Assembly (NCBI RefSeq): GCF_002967715.1
Contig: NZ_PUIA01000057.1
Coordinates: 248,001 to 312,000, forward strand
Origin: Blastopirellula marina
GTDB taxonomy: Bacteria; Planctomycetota; Planctomycetia; Pirellulales; Pirellulaceae
Direction: 5' to 3'
Length of the DNA: 64,000 nt
Shown here: positions 1 to 8,465 of the stretch, in pieces
How positions within the stretch are numbered: position 1 is the stretch's first letter
Layout of the letters: the number at the start of each line of letters is the position of its first letter
Position numbers and translations under genes: made by a program
Notes under the pieces: generated by a model
What the model was told of the DNA's origin: nothing
Databases searched by the model: none
The model's input: the letters and a program-made list of their open reading frames with translations, nothing else

Positions 1-533
1 TTGGACTGTTGCGGCTCTTTCCGCAGGATGACGACAAACTTTCCTTTCACGTCGAGGTCGGCGTATTCGTCGTATTCCAGTTTCGGAGCCGAAATGCCGT
101 ACCCCACGAAAACGAGTGGTGCGTCGAATTTGCTGCTTCCCCCCACCGCGAGAGGAGTAAAGTCTGCACCCAACTTTAGCTCTTGGGTTTCCTCGCCGGA
201 GACCAGCTTCAGCACATTTTTTTGCGGCGAGCCCATTTCGGACGACACATTGACTTCAAACTCTTGAAACGGCGTGCCGTTAACCAGGTCCGTTTTCAAA
301 CCGATGGCTTCAAACTGCCTGGCGATAAACTGGGCAGCTTCTTCCAGCCCATCACTGCCGATTCCGCGTCCTTCTAGCTTGTCGGAAGCCAGGTAGCCTA
401 GCGTTTCTTTCAAGGCACCGACCTTCGTCGATTCAGAAGCGGCAGCCGCCGCATCCTCGGCCAGCAGGCCACAGGGCGTCGACAGAAGTAGCAAAAGGAA
501 GAACGCTGGCGAGAACCGGGTCATATTGAGCAT
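1..533 (-). CDS. M28-family zinc peptidase, 3' end outside the window
   Basis: An open frame runs on the minus strand from an ATG at 533 (a second in-frame ATG lies at 524) to the window edge, giving the first 177 residues of a longer protein. The N-terminus is a clear Sec signal peptide (hydrophobic FFLLLLLSTPCGLLA). It is followed by the pattern typical of secreted M28 aminopeptidases: LKETLGYLASDKLEGRGIGS, then EAAQFIARQFEAIGL, then the start of a PA-like insert (PLVFVGYGI, DVKGKFVVIL). The zinc-binding residues would lie in the missing part. Family knowledge suggests an exported aminopeptidase. It is divergent from the FHA kinase. No good Shine-Dalgarno sequence precedes either ATG, so the exact start is uncertain. 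Confidence 0.8.
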   Translation of the reverse strand, partial: MLNMTRFSPAFFLLLLLSTPCGLLAEDAAAAASESTKVGALKETLGYLASDKLEGRGIGSDGLEEAAQFIARQFEAIGLKTDLVNGTPFQEFEVNVSSEMGSPQKNVLKLVSGEETQELKLGADFTPLAVGGSSKFDAPLVFVGYGISAPKLEYDEYADLDVKGKFVVILRKEPQQS

Positions 534-727
534 GGATGCGTATTCCGCAAAGGAGAGATTCACCGATTTAGGGGAAGTTGGGCAACCTTCGATTCTTTTC
601 CGTAGGGCACGCGGCGTCAACCATTGCGATAGCGCATTGCCAGCGGATAGCCAATCGTCGTAAAATCATATCCGAGTTGAGTTTCAACACGTTCTGTCCG
701 TCGAGTCGTTTCCCCGAGAATTCCAGT

Positions 728-2401
728 TTGGCTTCACTATTTGTCATCCAAGGCGACGACCAGGGACGCCGGTTCGAGTTGTCCCGCGATATGATCTCGA
801 TCGGTCGAGATCGCGGGAACGAAATCGTTCTGCACGACACGGAGATTTCCCGTCGGCATGCCGAGATTCGCACGACAAAGGACGGCTTCATGCTGGTCGA
901 CCTGCAAAGCTCGAACGGCTGCTATGTCAATCAGAAGCGTGTTTCCGAATGCCAACTGACCCATGGCGATCGCTTGCAGTTGGGCCATACTCTGATGATT
1001 TTCACGCATACGGCAACTGCTCCGGCGACACGCCCAATCAGCGTGAGCCTGCAGGAACGCCACCGCGAAGGCTCGCGAATCATTCACTCGATTCGCCACG
1101 AAGAAGGGAGCCAGATCTTTCTCCCTTCCGAACTTCGCGAGCCAGGCGAATCGCAGCACCTGCAAGACAACCTGCAACTGATCTACGATACCGCTTTAGC
1201 TGTCAGCCGCACGCTGGACATCGAACAACTGCTCGACTACTTGCTGGGTCTGATCTTTAACTGGGTCGAAGCAGACCGCGCGTGCATCGTGCTGATTGAT
1301 TCGCAAACCAAAAACCCAGAAGCCAAAGCACAGCGGGTACGCGAAGGACGCGCCGGGGTCGACGAATCGATCACCATCAGCCGCACGATCCTCGATTACG
1401 TACTGACCAATCGCGAAGGAGTGCTGACCTCCGACGCCCAGGACGATCAGCGCTGGTCCCCGGAAGGAAGCATTATCAATAGCGGTGTGAACGAAGCGAT
1501 CTGCGTTCCCATGCAAGGCCGCTACGGCATCGTTGGTGCTATCTATATCGATACGTTCATCCCGCCTGACATGACGTCGCAGTCGGTCGCGAAGTCGCGT
1601 TTCACCGAAGAACACTTGAAGTTAATGATTGCGATCGCTCATCAGGCAGCCTTGGCCGTGGAAGACACCCACTATTACTCGGCGGTGGTGCGTAGCGAAC
1701 GCCTGGCGGCCATGGGGCAAGCGGTCGCCGCTATTTCGCACCACGTGAAGAACATCCTGCAAGGGATTCACGGCGGCAGCTATATCATCGAAGAAGGGAT
1801 CAAGTCGGGCAAAATGGATGTCGTTCAGCACGGCTGGGGCATCGTTTCCCGCAACCAGGACCGCATTGCCCACCTGGTGATGGACATGCTTTCTTTCAGC
1901 AAGGAACGCGAACCAGACCGCAGCAATGCCTCGCTCAACGACGTCGTCGAAGACGTCGTCAACCTGATGCGAGCACGGGCGAAGGAGAACAGCGTCCTGC
2001 TCGAGTTCCGCCCCGATATCGATCTGCCGATGGGACTGTTCGACGAAGAAGGGATCCACCGGGCAGCGCTCAACGTGGTGACCAACGCCATCGACGCGGT
2101 CAGTGAAGCAGAAAACCCACGCGTGATCGTCTCGACCGAATTCCGCGAAGCGTCCCGAGAACTTGTATGCACGGTAGAAGACAACGGCCAGGGAATTCCG
2201 GCCGACATGCAGGAACGAATCTTCTCGGCATTTGAATCGACCAAAGGCAACCGCGGCACAGGCCTCGGCTTGCCGGTCACCAAGAAGATTCTGCAAGAAC
2301 ACGGTGGCGACGTGCTGGTCGAAAGCGAACCAGGATCAGGCACCAAGTTCGTGATGTACTTCCCATGGATCGCTGTTCCCACCGAAGAAACGCGATACTA
2401 A
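728..2401 (+). CDS. FHA-GAF sensor histidine kinase
   Basis: The 557-residue product starts with an FHA phosphothreonine-binding domain (about residues 1-95: SLFVIQGDDQGRRFEL, SIGRDRGNEIVL, ISRRHAEI, LQSSNGCYVN). A GAF domain follows (about 150-310). The C-terminal kinase core has a phosphoacceptor motif ISHHVKN (His338/339), N box NVVTNAIDAV, G1 box DNGQGIP and G2 box GTGLGLPV. The frame opens further upstream at a TTG at 578, but the residues before 728 resemble nothing in FHA proteins. The TTG at 728 puts the FHA strand at the N-terminus, so it is preferred. There is no signal peptide or membrane segment, so a cytoplasmic sensor is likely. No response regulator lies next to it, and its input is unknown. 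Confidence 0.85.
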   Translation: MASLFVIQGDDQGRRFELSRDMISIGRDRGNEIVLHDTEISRRHAEIRTTKDGFMLVDLQSSNGCYVNQKRVSECQLTHGDRLQLGHTLMIFTHTATAPATRPISVSLQERHREGSRIIHSIRHEEGSQIFLPSELREPGESQHLQDNLQLIYDTALAVSRTLDIEQLLDYLLGLIFNWVEADRACIVLIDSQTKNPEAKAQRVREGRAGVDESITISRTILDYVLTNREGVLTSDAQDDQRWSPEGSIINSGVNEAICVPMQGRYGIVGAIYIDTFIPPDMTSQSVAKSRFTEEHLKLMIAIAHQAALAVEDTHYYSAVVRSERLAAMGQAVAAISHHVKNILQGIHGGSYIIEEGIKSGKMDVVQHGWGIVSRNQDRIAHLVMDMLSFSKEREPDRSNASLNDVVEDVVNLMRARAKENSVLLEFRPDIDLPMGLFDEEGIHRAALNVVTNAIDAVSEAENPRVIVSTEFREASRELVCTVEDNGQGIPADMQERIFSAFESTKGNRGTGLGLPVTKKILQEHGGDVLVESEPGSGTKFVMYFPWIAVPTEETRY

Positions 2402-2412
2402 CAATCGGCCTG

Positions 2413-3078
2413 CTATCCTTTGTAACCAGCCGGCTTCCCCACGAAAGGGTTTCCGGCAATCTCATCACCGACCGTCGTCGCGGGGCCGTGTCCTGGTAGT
2501 ACGATGGCGTCTTTCGGCAGCGTGAAGATCTCTTCTTCGATCGCGCGCTTCAAATCGGCGAAACTTCCGTCAGGGAAATCAGTGCGTCCGATGCTTCCTT
2601 TGAACAGAACGTCTCCCCCGAGAACGATCGTCCGCGAACCATCCTTCACGACGAAGATCACGTGACCAATACTGTGCCCTGGCGTCTCGCGCACCTCGAA
2701 ATCGATCTCGGCGGCGGAATAAGTGTCCCCACCTTTGACGGTTTCATCTTCTTCCGGACTGACCAGCGGAAGACCAAAAGGGCCGCTCAAATTTTTATCG
2801 GGATCAGTCAGCTTTTCGGCGTCTTTGTACCCAATCACCAGCGGGGCATCCGGGTACAACCGCTTGATCGTGCCGTTACCGGCAATGTGGTCGCTGTGCC
2901 CGTGCGTGTTGAGAATTGCGACAACTTCAAGTTTCCGCTCTTGAAGCACTTCCACAATTTTTTCGGGTTCTAAGCCCGGATCGACGACCACGCATGACGC
3001 AAGCCCCTCTCGATAAAGGACATACGTGTTTTCGTCGAACGGCATGCTGACGATGCGTAAAACATTGATCTCAGCCAT
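2413..3078 (-). CDS. MBL-fold hydrolase, glyoxalase II-like
   Basis: This 221-residue protein has the metallo-beta-lactamase motif THGHSDHIAG (His59, His61, Asp63, His64), the later GHSIGHV and GGDVLF motifs, and a terminal LPGHGPATT. This is the layout of small YcbL/GloB-like hydrolases, which act on thioesters such as S-lactoylglutathione or related substrates. The substrate cannot be told from sequence. The ATG at 3078 (MAEINVLRIV) is preferred over a GTG at 3099 because it starts directly at the first beta strand. It converges with the histidine kinase, leaving only 11 bases between the stops. No signal peptide, so it is probably cytoplasmic. Confidence 0.85.
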   Translation of the reverse strand: MAEINVLRIVSMPFDENTYVLYREGLASCVVVDPGLEPEKIVEVLQERKLEVVAILNTHGHSDHIAGNGTIKRLYPDAPLVIGYKDAEKLTDPDKNLSGPFGLPLVSPEEDETVKGGDTYSAAEIDFEVRETPGHSIGHVIFVVKDGSRTIVLGGDVLFKGSIGRTDFPDGSFADLKRAIEEEIFTLPKDAIVLPGHGPATTVGDEIAGNPFVGKPAGYKG

Positions 3079-3172
3079 TGTTGGCAGATCGCACTCCACT
3101 TTGCGGACAAAATTAGATACAGTGATTGCGCATGATAAACCATCTGGCGAGATCTTGGTAATCTGTAAAACT

Positions 3173-3201
3173 TTGACGCTCGTCTGGAAGGTATTTATCT
3201 T
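3173..3201 (+). promoter_or_regulatory. Candidate sigma-70-type promoter
   Basis: TTGACG at 3173-3178 is followed after 17 bases by TATCTT at 3196-3201. It matches 5 of 6 and 4 of 6 consensus bases and points to the DUF1571 gene, leaving a leader of about 160 bases. It is the best match seen in the 290-base gap but could be chance. Confidence 0.35.
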
Positions 3202-3367
3202 GCCGGCATGAATATCGCGATAAGTCGCTATAGGGCATTCTTTCGCTCATGCTGGCAAACCGAAGTTGCTAGCAAACGCCTCCTCATCAACAATGGGCGT
3301 AAAGGACTTTTCGTCGCACGGAAGCGCGAGAATCATATATAGACCGGAACATTTACGGAGATTGATC

Positions 3368-4270
3368 ATGACCAAGTCCCTCATATCGCGTCGTACGCTG
3401 CTCGCTGGCAGTACGGCTTTAGCCTGCGGGCTGACCCGGGCGACTTACGGTGAGGATCAACGTCAGGGCCTGCGTGAGCCTGTTTATCGAGTTTCCAACC
3501 GAACCAACACCCCGGTTCAGCAAGTCCAGCAGGTCGCTGCCCAGCATCCGCTGACGCCAGCATTGGAACTCGCTCAGCGCGGACTGCAGAACATCAACGC
3601 TCACATCGCCGACTACGAATGCACCCTGGTGAAGCGTGAACAGATCAACGGCAAGCTCGGTGATCAAGAGTTCATGTACACCAAGATTCGCAACGAACAG
3701 GTCGACCAGGGTGGTCGCGTGATGACCCCGTTCAGCGTTTACATGTACTTTCTGAAACCTTCCAGCGTGAAGGGACGTGAAGTGCTGTACGTCAAGGGTC
3801 ACAACAACGGCAACCTGATGGCTCATGAAGGGGGCGCGTTGCTGAAGCACGTCACCGTTTCGCTTGATCCTAACGGCACCCTGGCCATGCGTGGTCAGCG
3901 TTACCCGATCACCGACATCGGTATCAAAAACCTGATCGTTCGCCTGATCGAAGTCGCCCAGCAAGATATGCAGTTCGGCGAATGTGACGTGAAGTTCTAC
4001 AACGGAGCCAAGATCAACGGCCGCGTCTGCACCGTGATCGAAGTGGTTCACCCGGTTCCCCGGAAGAACTTCCGCTTCCACAAAGCCCATGTCTTCATCG
4101 ACGACGAATTGCAAGTGCCGATTCGTTTCGCTTCGTGGGACTGGCCCAAGCAACAAGGTGCCGAGCCAGAAATGCTCGAAGAGTACACCTACATGAACCT
4201 GAAGCTGAACAACGGCTTCACGGATGCCGACTTCGATCCGCACAACGAAAAGTACGGTTTTAACGTTTAA
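3368..4270 (+). CDS. Exported DUF1571 protein
   Basis: A 300-residue protein that begins with a twin-arginine-like signal (ISRRTLLAGSTALACGL). The rest matches the planctomycete DUF1571 family: IADYECTLVKREQINGKL, then a repeated beta-rich pattern (VYMYFLKPSSVKGREVLYVK, VFIDDELQVPIRFASWDWP) that resembles outer-membrane lipoprotein carrier folds. The start at 3368 is supported by GGAG eight bases upstream; the frame extends back to 3266 without support. The function of the family is unknown. A good terminator follows at 4301-4329, so the gene is probably a single transcription unit. Confidence 0.8.
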   Translation: MTKSLISRRTLLAGSTALACGLTRATYGEDQRQGLREPVYRVSNRTNTPVQQVQQVAAQHPLTPALELAQRGLQNINAHIADYECTLVKREQINGKLGDQEFMYTKIRNEQVDQGGRVMTPFSVYMYFLKPSSVKGREVLYVKGHNNGNLMAHEGGALLKHVTVSLDPNGTLAMRGQRYPITDIGIKNLIVRLIEVAQQDMQFGECDVKFYNGAKINGRVCTVIEVVHPVPRKNFRFHKAHVFIDDELQVPIRFASWDWPKQQGAEPEMLEEYTYMNLKLNNGFTDADFDPHNEKYGFNV

Positions 4271-4300
4271 AACGATTATCCGACTTCAGCAATCCAGGGA

Positions 4301-4329
4301 ATCCCGGTCGAAAGCGGCCGGGATTTTTT
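4301..4329 (+). terminator. Intrinsic terminator
   Basis: ATCCCGGTC pairs with GGCCGGGAT (one G-T pair) around a six-base loop, followed by a run of six T. It ends the DUF1571 transcript. Confidence 0.8.
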
Positions 4330-4408
4330 ATGCGCGGGCATTACCAATTAGGATAGGACTACCACCCTCGACGGTGGTTATCCATTCTATGCCCCGACGA
4401 TCGCCCCC

Positions 4409-5482
4409 ATGAACGTTCAACTCCGTGCTGGAAGTGACCTTACTCCAGACGACATCGCTGCCTGGAAATCGATTCTGGCCAGCAACCCTACGCTCGACAG
4501 TGGCTACTACCGCCCCGAACTCACCCTGGCCGCGGCTCGTGTGCGTAGCGACGTGGAAGTTGCCATCGTTTCCGAAAACGGCCAGGCCAAAGCCTTCTTC
4601 CCCTTTCAGCGCGACGATAACCACTGCGCCACCGCCGTCACGGGGCGGCTATCCGAATTCCACGGCATGATCGTTCCGCAAAACAGTACGCTCGACCTTC
4701 GCGAGATCGTCAAAGCGTGTGGGATCCGCTCGTGGCGATTCGATCACGCCCCAATCTGGCGCAGCGAACTCGAACCATTTGCCTGGGCTCGATCCGAGTC
4801 CCCCTACATGGACCTCTCGGACGGGTACGACGACTACACCGAAAAGCTTCGCCAGCGCGGCTCCTCAGCCATCAAGCAGACCCAGCGGAAACAACGCAAA
4901 CTGGCCCGCGAAGTCGGACCGCTTCGCTTTGAATTCGACACCGATGCCCCCGAGGCCTGGGACGCGTTGGTGAAATGGAAGTCGGAACAATACGTTCGTA
5001 CCAACACGCTCGATATCTTCCGCTACGATTGGGTCCACGACCTGCTCAAGTCGATCCGGTCAGAGAAAAGCCTGGAGTTCTCGGCCCCGCTATCCGCCCT
5101 GTGGGCCGGCGACGAGTTGGCGGCCGTTCACCTGGGATTGGCCAGCAGCACGGCCATGCAGATCTGGTTCCCGGCCTACAATCGAGATCTGCAGCACTAC
5201 TCACCAGGGCTGGTGATTCTGCTAGAACTAGCTTCCGCCGCGGCTGCACATGGCATTCAGCGGATCGACTTCGGCAAAGGAGAAGAACGCTACAAATACG
5301 AGTTCTCGACCGACATCTTGCCGCTGCTTGAAGGGGGCATCGACTTCCGCTTCGCCATGCCCACCATCCTGGCCAGTTGGAACAAACTGAATCAGGCCAT
5401 CCGGCGTTCCCCTTGGCGCAAGCAACTGGAAGCCCCAATCCTGGCTACCCGCCGCTTCCGGCAATGGCTGGCATTCCGTTAA
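4409..5482 (+). CDS. GNAT acetyltransferase, FemAB/CelD-like
   Basis: The 357-residue protein has the layout of the BioF2/CelD-like N-acyltransferases (Acetyltransf_6). An N-terminal half contains FFPFQRD and the WRFDHAPIW region. The C-terminal GNAT half shows RQRGSSAIKQTQRKQRKL, LSALWAGDELAAVHLGLASS and QRIDFGKGEERYKYEFS. Relatives are found in polysaccharide and cell-envelope biosynthesis clusters, but this copy stands alone, so its acceptor is not predictable. It starts at ATG 4409 just after a terminator and converges with the oxidase operon, ending 11 bases before it. Cytoplasmic; no signal peptide. Confidence 0.75.
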   Translation: MNVQLRAGSDLTPDDIAAWKSILASNPTLDSGYYRPELTLAAARVRSDVEVAIVSENGQAKAFFPFQRDDNHCATAVTGRLSEFHGMIVPQNSTLDLREIVKACGIRSWRFDHAPIWRSELEPFAWARSESPYMDLSDGYDDYTEKLRQRGSSAIKQTQRKQRKLAREVGPLRFEFDTDAPEAWDALVKWKSEQYVRTNTLDIFRYDWVHDLLKSIRSEKSLEFSAPLSALWAGDELAAVHLGLASSTAMQIWFPAYNRDLQHYSPGLVILLELASAAAAHGIQRIDFGKGEERYKYEFSTDILPLLEGGIDFRFAMPTILASWNKLNQAIRRSPWRKQLEAPILATRRFRQWLAFR

Positions 5483-5492
5483 GCGCGATCGA

Positions 5493-6587
5493 TTACGACT
5501 CGATATCGATTTCTTCGGCCTGGTACGATTGCCGCACCCACCACACGCTCAGTGTCATTAGGCCAATCACGATCACTGCCGTGATCAGAAACAAGCTGAA
5601 CCCCTGTACTTCGCCCGCTTCTTCATGCTTGGGAATAAGGGCCGCGAAATCGATCGATGCCGATCGGATTAGCTCCCGCACGACCGAGCCGCAAAACAAC
5701 ATCCCGGCTAACATCCCCAGACGCAGCCCAATCCAACCACGACTGGTGGCCATGGCACTTGAATGCCACAGAGCGATCTGCCCTGCCCACAACAGCGTCC
5801 CCAGCCCCAGCCATAGATAACCGGAAATGTTATTCACCGCGGCAAACCCAGGGATCGAAACCCCAATCGCCGCGAGCGAAGCGACCGCGAAAAGCCCCAG
5901 GCCCGCCAGGGCGAACCAGCGTAACCAACCGACCGTCGGCAGGTCTTGGTCCGTTGCGGTCCCTTCTCGCAAATACGCCAGCTGCGCCGTCACGACCGAG
6001 GCCATGCTGACGAAGGCCACACTCAGCCAGACCATCGAGCGCGACACAACCTGTACGGCGGCCAGCGGCAACACACCACTGGCGAAAGTTTCCGGCCAGG
6101 CCTCAGGCTGGCTCGACACCAGATGGTTCGCGGTCCAGCAGAAGCCGATAAACACGAACAGCCCGGCATTCACGCCAGCCACCAGGGCCCGCTGCCACCA
6201 GGCCAGCCGTTCAAACCACTTACTCTTGAGAACATACAGCAAATAAAACGCCGCGATCAGCGCCGGAATGACCACCATCCAGCGCCACCCCAGCAAGAGG
6301 TTGGCCGTGTAGAAGTTGTGCGGCACAAGGATCTGCACGAATAGCAGCGGGGCCACACCAAACGTAATCGCCGCACTCAAGCCAAACGGCATCCAGTCGC
6401 GCAGCACCCGAATCACCGGGTTCGCCAGCAAAGCTTCCTTGTCGGTGCGGTACCAGATGCTGGCCCCGACAATCGTCAGACAGCCAGCTACCACAAAGTG
6501 CATCGACAGGTGATGCGTGACGAATGTCGCCAGGTATAGCAGCATGTATGTGAGCGAGGTCATCGGCAAATCAAAGGGAAAAGGCAT
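5493..6587 (-). CDS. Second membrane subunit of a bd-like oxidase
   Basis: This 364-residue protein has about nine transmembrane helices. Helix 1 carries FVTHHLSMHFVVAG (His25, His26, His30), reminiscent of the CydA helix that holds a haem-ligating histidine. A second CydA-like stretch is QILVPHNFYTANLLLGWRWM. It begins one base after the stop of the cytochrome-c-fused CydA-like gene upstream, so the two are almost certainly co-translated and form one complex. Whether it plays the CydB role or is a second CydA-type subunit cannot be decided by eye. No other oxidase genes are adjacent. Confidence 0.65.
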   Translation of the reverse strand: MPFPFDLPMTSLTYMLLYLATFVTHHLSMHFVVAGCLTIVGASIWYRTDKEALLANPVIRVLRDWMPFGLSAAITFGVAPLLFVQILVPHNFYTANLLLGWRWMVVIPALIAAFYLLYVLKSKWFERLAWWQRALVAGVNAGLFVFIGFCWTANHLVSSQPEAWPETFASGVLPLAAVQVVSRSMVWLSVAFVSMASVVTAQLAYLREGTATDQDLPTVGWLRWFALAGLGLFAVASLAAIGVSIPGFAAVNNISGYLWLGLGTLLWAGQIALWHSSAMATSRGWIGLRLGMLAGMLFCGSVVRELIRSASIDFAALIPKHEEAGEVQGFSLFLITAVIVIGLMTLSVWWVRQSYQAEEIDIES

Positions 6588-6588
6588 C

Positions 6589-8010
6589 TTAGCGGTCTCC
6601 CTTCATAGCGACATCGGATCGATGCCGTGGCCCCGACGCCGGCTCCGTCCCGGCGGCATCCAACCACTTCTGAATATTGGCCAACGCTTCTTCCTCCAAA
6701 GGTGCCTCCGCCGCTTCGTCATCGCCGTGCTCGACCCATTTCAGGTAACGCACCAGCGATTCCAGTTCCTCAGGCGTGCCCGCAAACGGGGGCATAAATG
6801 GCTTGGTGTGCTGCAGCTTGGCAAAGTTCATCCGCATCTGATCGGCATCCCAGGTCTTCGTCAAATCAGTTACGCCGTTGATGCCGACCACCGTATGGCA
6901 CACCGCACACTGACGCCGAAACACCTTCGCGCCGCGGGTTGTAACTTCGCCGGCAACCTTTGTTCCGTCAGTCAGTGGATAGGGATCATTCGCCAGGCAG
7001 CCATCCTTGCGCATCTGGGCGACCTCGTCCGGAAAGATCCCGTTGGAGTACATCCAATAACGAATCGAGTAAGGCTTCCGCGAGCCTTCACGAACGAACT
7101 CGCCGCCGGCTGTCGCCCCGAAGGCCAGCATCAGCAGCAGGGTGGCCGTCGCTCCGTTGATATACAGCTTTTGCAGGAACATTCCAATGAACGCGTACCC
7201 ACCGATCGCGACCGACGCCCCAACCGAGATATTCATGAACAACGTCATCGCCGGGCTGCCGCCGGTCACCCAGCTGCGGCTATCTTCCGGCATCGCCAGC
7301 ATGAACCAACCACCGAGAATCGGCATCAGCACCATCGGCACCAACAAATGGGCCGCGTAGTTGATCAGTTTTCGTTTCTCTTCCTGGTCGAGCTTCGTCA
7401 TCGTGTTCACCACGATGCAGGCCACCAGGCCGGAAAGTGTCAGCGCGACAATCGTGCGAAAGAACAGGCTCGGCCAGAAGGTCGGATTGAAGAACCCGGC
7501 CACAATCGAGTGATCGTCGATCCATCCCCCCGGCGTAAGCTGCCAGCTGATAATGCCGTTGATCAAAAACAGACTCATCCACGCCGCAAACGCGTACATA
7601 CCCAGCAGCTTCAAACAGGCCGCATCGCTGATGTTGCGGTGATACCGGTAAAAGAGGTACCCAGCGAAGATTTCCAGCAGAAAAAAGAGATACTCAGTCG
7701 CCCAGATCCAGTGGAAGTTGCGAATCATCTCGCCAATGGTTGGGGCACTAACCTGAATCGCCGTGAACCAGATCCCCACGCCGGTGACCGCCCCGGCCAC
7801 AAAGCTGATCAGCACCAGCCACTTGAAGTAGCCATGCACAAACAGCCGGGCATTGGCACACCGGCCGGTCATTGCCAGCCACTGGAAGTAACACAACAGC
7901 ATCCCCCCGCCTACCGCAAACTGGGCGAGAAACACATGCACCACCGCCACGATTGCCATCAAAATCCCTGGCATCAGCGGATCGTATTGATTGACGGGAA
8001 AGACTTCCAT
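6589..8010 (-). CDS. CydA-like oxidase subunit fused to cytochrome c
   Basis: The 473-residue protein aligns by eye with cytochrome bd subunit I. The first helix has His25 (position of E. coli His19). WIWATEYLFFLLEIFAG corresponds to the glutamate-bearing helix, WMSLFLINGIISWQLTP to the next one, and GSRKPYSI to the GRQPW loop. At the position of E. coli His186, a haem b558 ligand, this protein has Arg (FFRTIVALTLSG). The C-terminal 100 residues form a cytochrome c domain with CAVCH (368-372) and a distal Met in PFMPPFAGT. A c-type donor rather than quinol is therefore inferred. It leads a two-gene operon. The N-terminus faces the membrane without a cleavable signal. Confidence 0.75.
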   Translation of the reverse strand: MEVFPVNQYDPLMPGILMAIVAVVHVFLAQFAVGGGMLLCYFQWLAMTGRCANARLFVHGYFKWLVLISFVAGAVTGVGIWFTAIQVSAPTIGEMIRNFHWIWATEYLFFLLEIFAGYLFYRYHRNISDAACLKLLGMYAFAAWMSLFLINGIISWQLTPGGWIDDHSIVAGFFNPTFWPSLFFRTIVALTLSGLVACIVVNTMTKLDQEEKRKLINYAAHLLVPMVLMPILGGWFMLAMPEDSRSWVTGGSPAMTLFMNISVGASVAIGGYAFIGMFLQKLYINGATATLLLMLAFGATAGGEFVREGSRKPYSIRYWMYSNGIFPDEVAQMRKDGCLANDPYPLTDGTKVAGEVTTRGAKVFRRQCAVCHTVVGINGVTDLTKTWDADQMRMNFAKLQHTKPFMPPFAGTPEELESLVRYLKWVEHGDDEAAEAPLEEEALANIQKWLDAAGTEPASGPRHRSDVAMKGDR

Positions 8011-8227
8011 CGTCGCGCAGATTCCTCATTCATGCTGTCCATCGAGCGGGATTACCTTCTTCTACCTTACAAGCCAAGAAAGTAGAAGCCCGTGCGGCAT
8101 ATTGTCGCAGTATCAGATTCAGGACGAAATATCAGATCGCTGATTCAAATGTACTTAGGCAAAAGTCATTTGTCCGATAGGCTATAGCTGAGGCGCAAGA
8201 ATCACGAGCACTCCCTGGAGTTCGCGT

Positions 8228-8446
8228 ATGGCTGAGTTTATTCATCTAAAGACAGAAGATGGTGAAGTCTATATGGTCAATCTTGATCATGTTCATCATG
8301 TCCACGAGAATCCCAACACCAAGAAGGTTTACATCAAGATGATTAACCGAGCAGGCAAGGAGGATCTCACCTTTATCGTCGGAGAGACGCAACGTCGCGA
8401 GATCATTAAATTCTTTGAGTGGAAGTGTCTGAACCGCGACTTCTAG
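8228..8446 (+). CDS. Small hypothetical protein
   Basis: A 72-residue acidic/basic mixed protein, preceded by GGAG eight bases before the ATG, which supports it being real. It has a beta-rich look (EFIHLKTEDGEVYMVNL, KKVYIKMIN, DLTFIVGE) with a His-rich turn HVHHVH, and a terminal helix ending in EWKCLNRDF. No signal peptide or membrane segment. I do not recognise a family. It converges with the secreted protein at 8466. Confidence 0.6.
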   Translation: MAEFIHLKTEDGEVYMVNLDHVHHVHENPNTKKVYIKMINRAGKEDLTFIVGETQRREIIKFFEWKCLNRDF

Positions 8447-8465
8447 CAATCGAGCCGAGCCTAGC

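Noticed and set aside
6517-8085. 522-codon plus-strand frame across the oxidase genes
   Set aside because: His/Arg/Gln-rich translation opposite clear membrane proteins.
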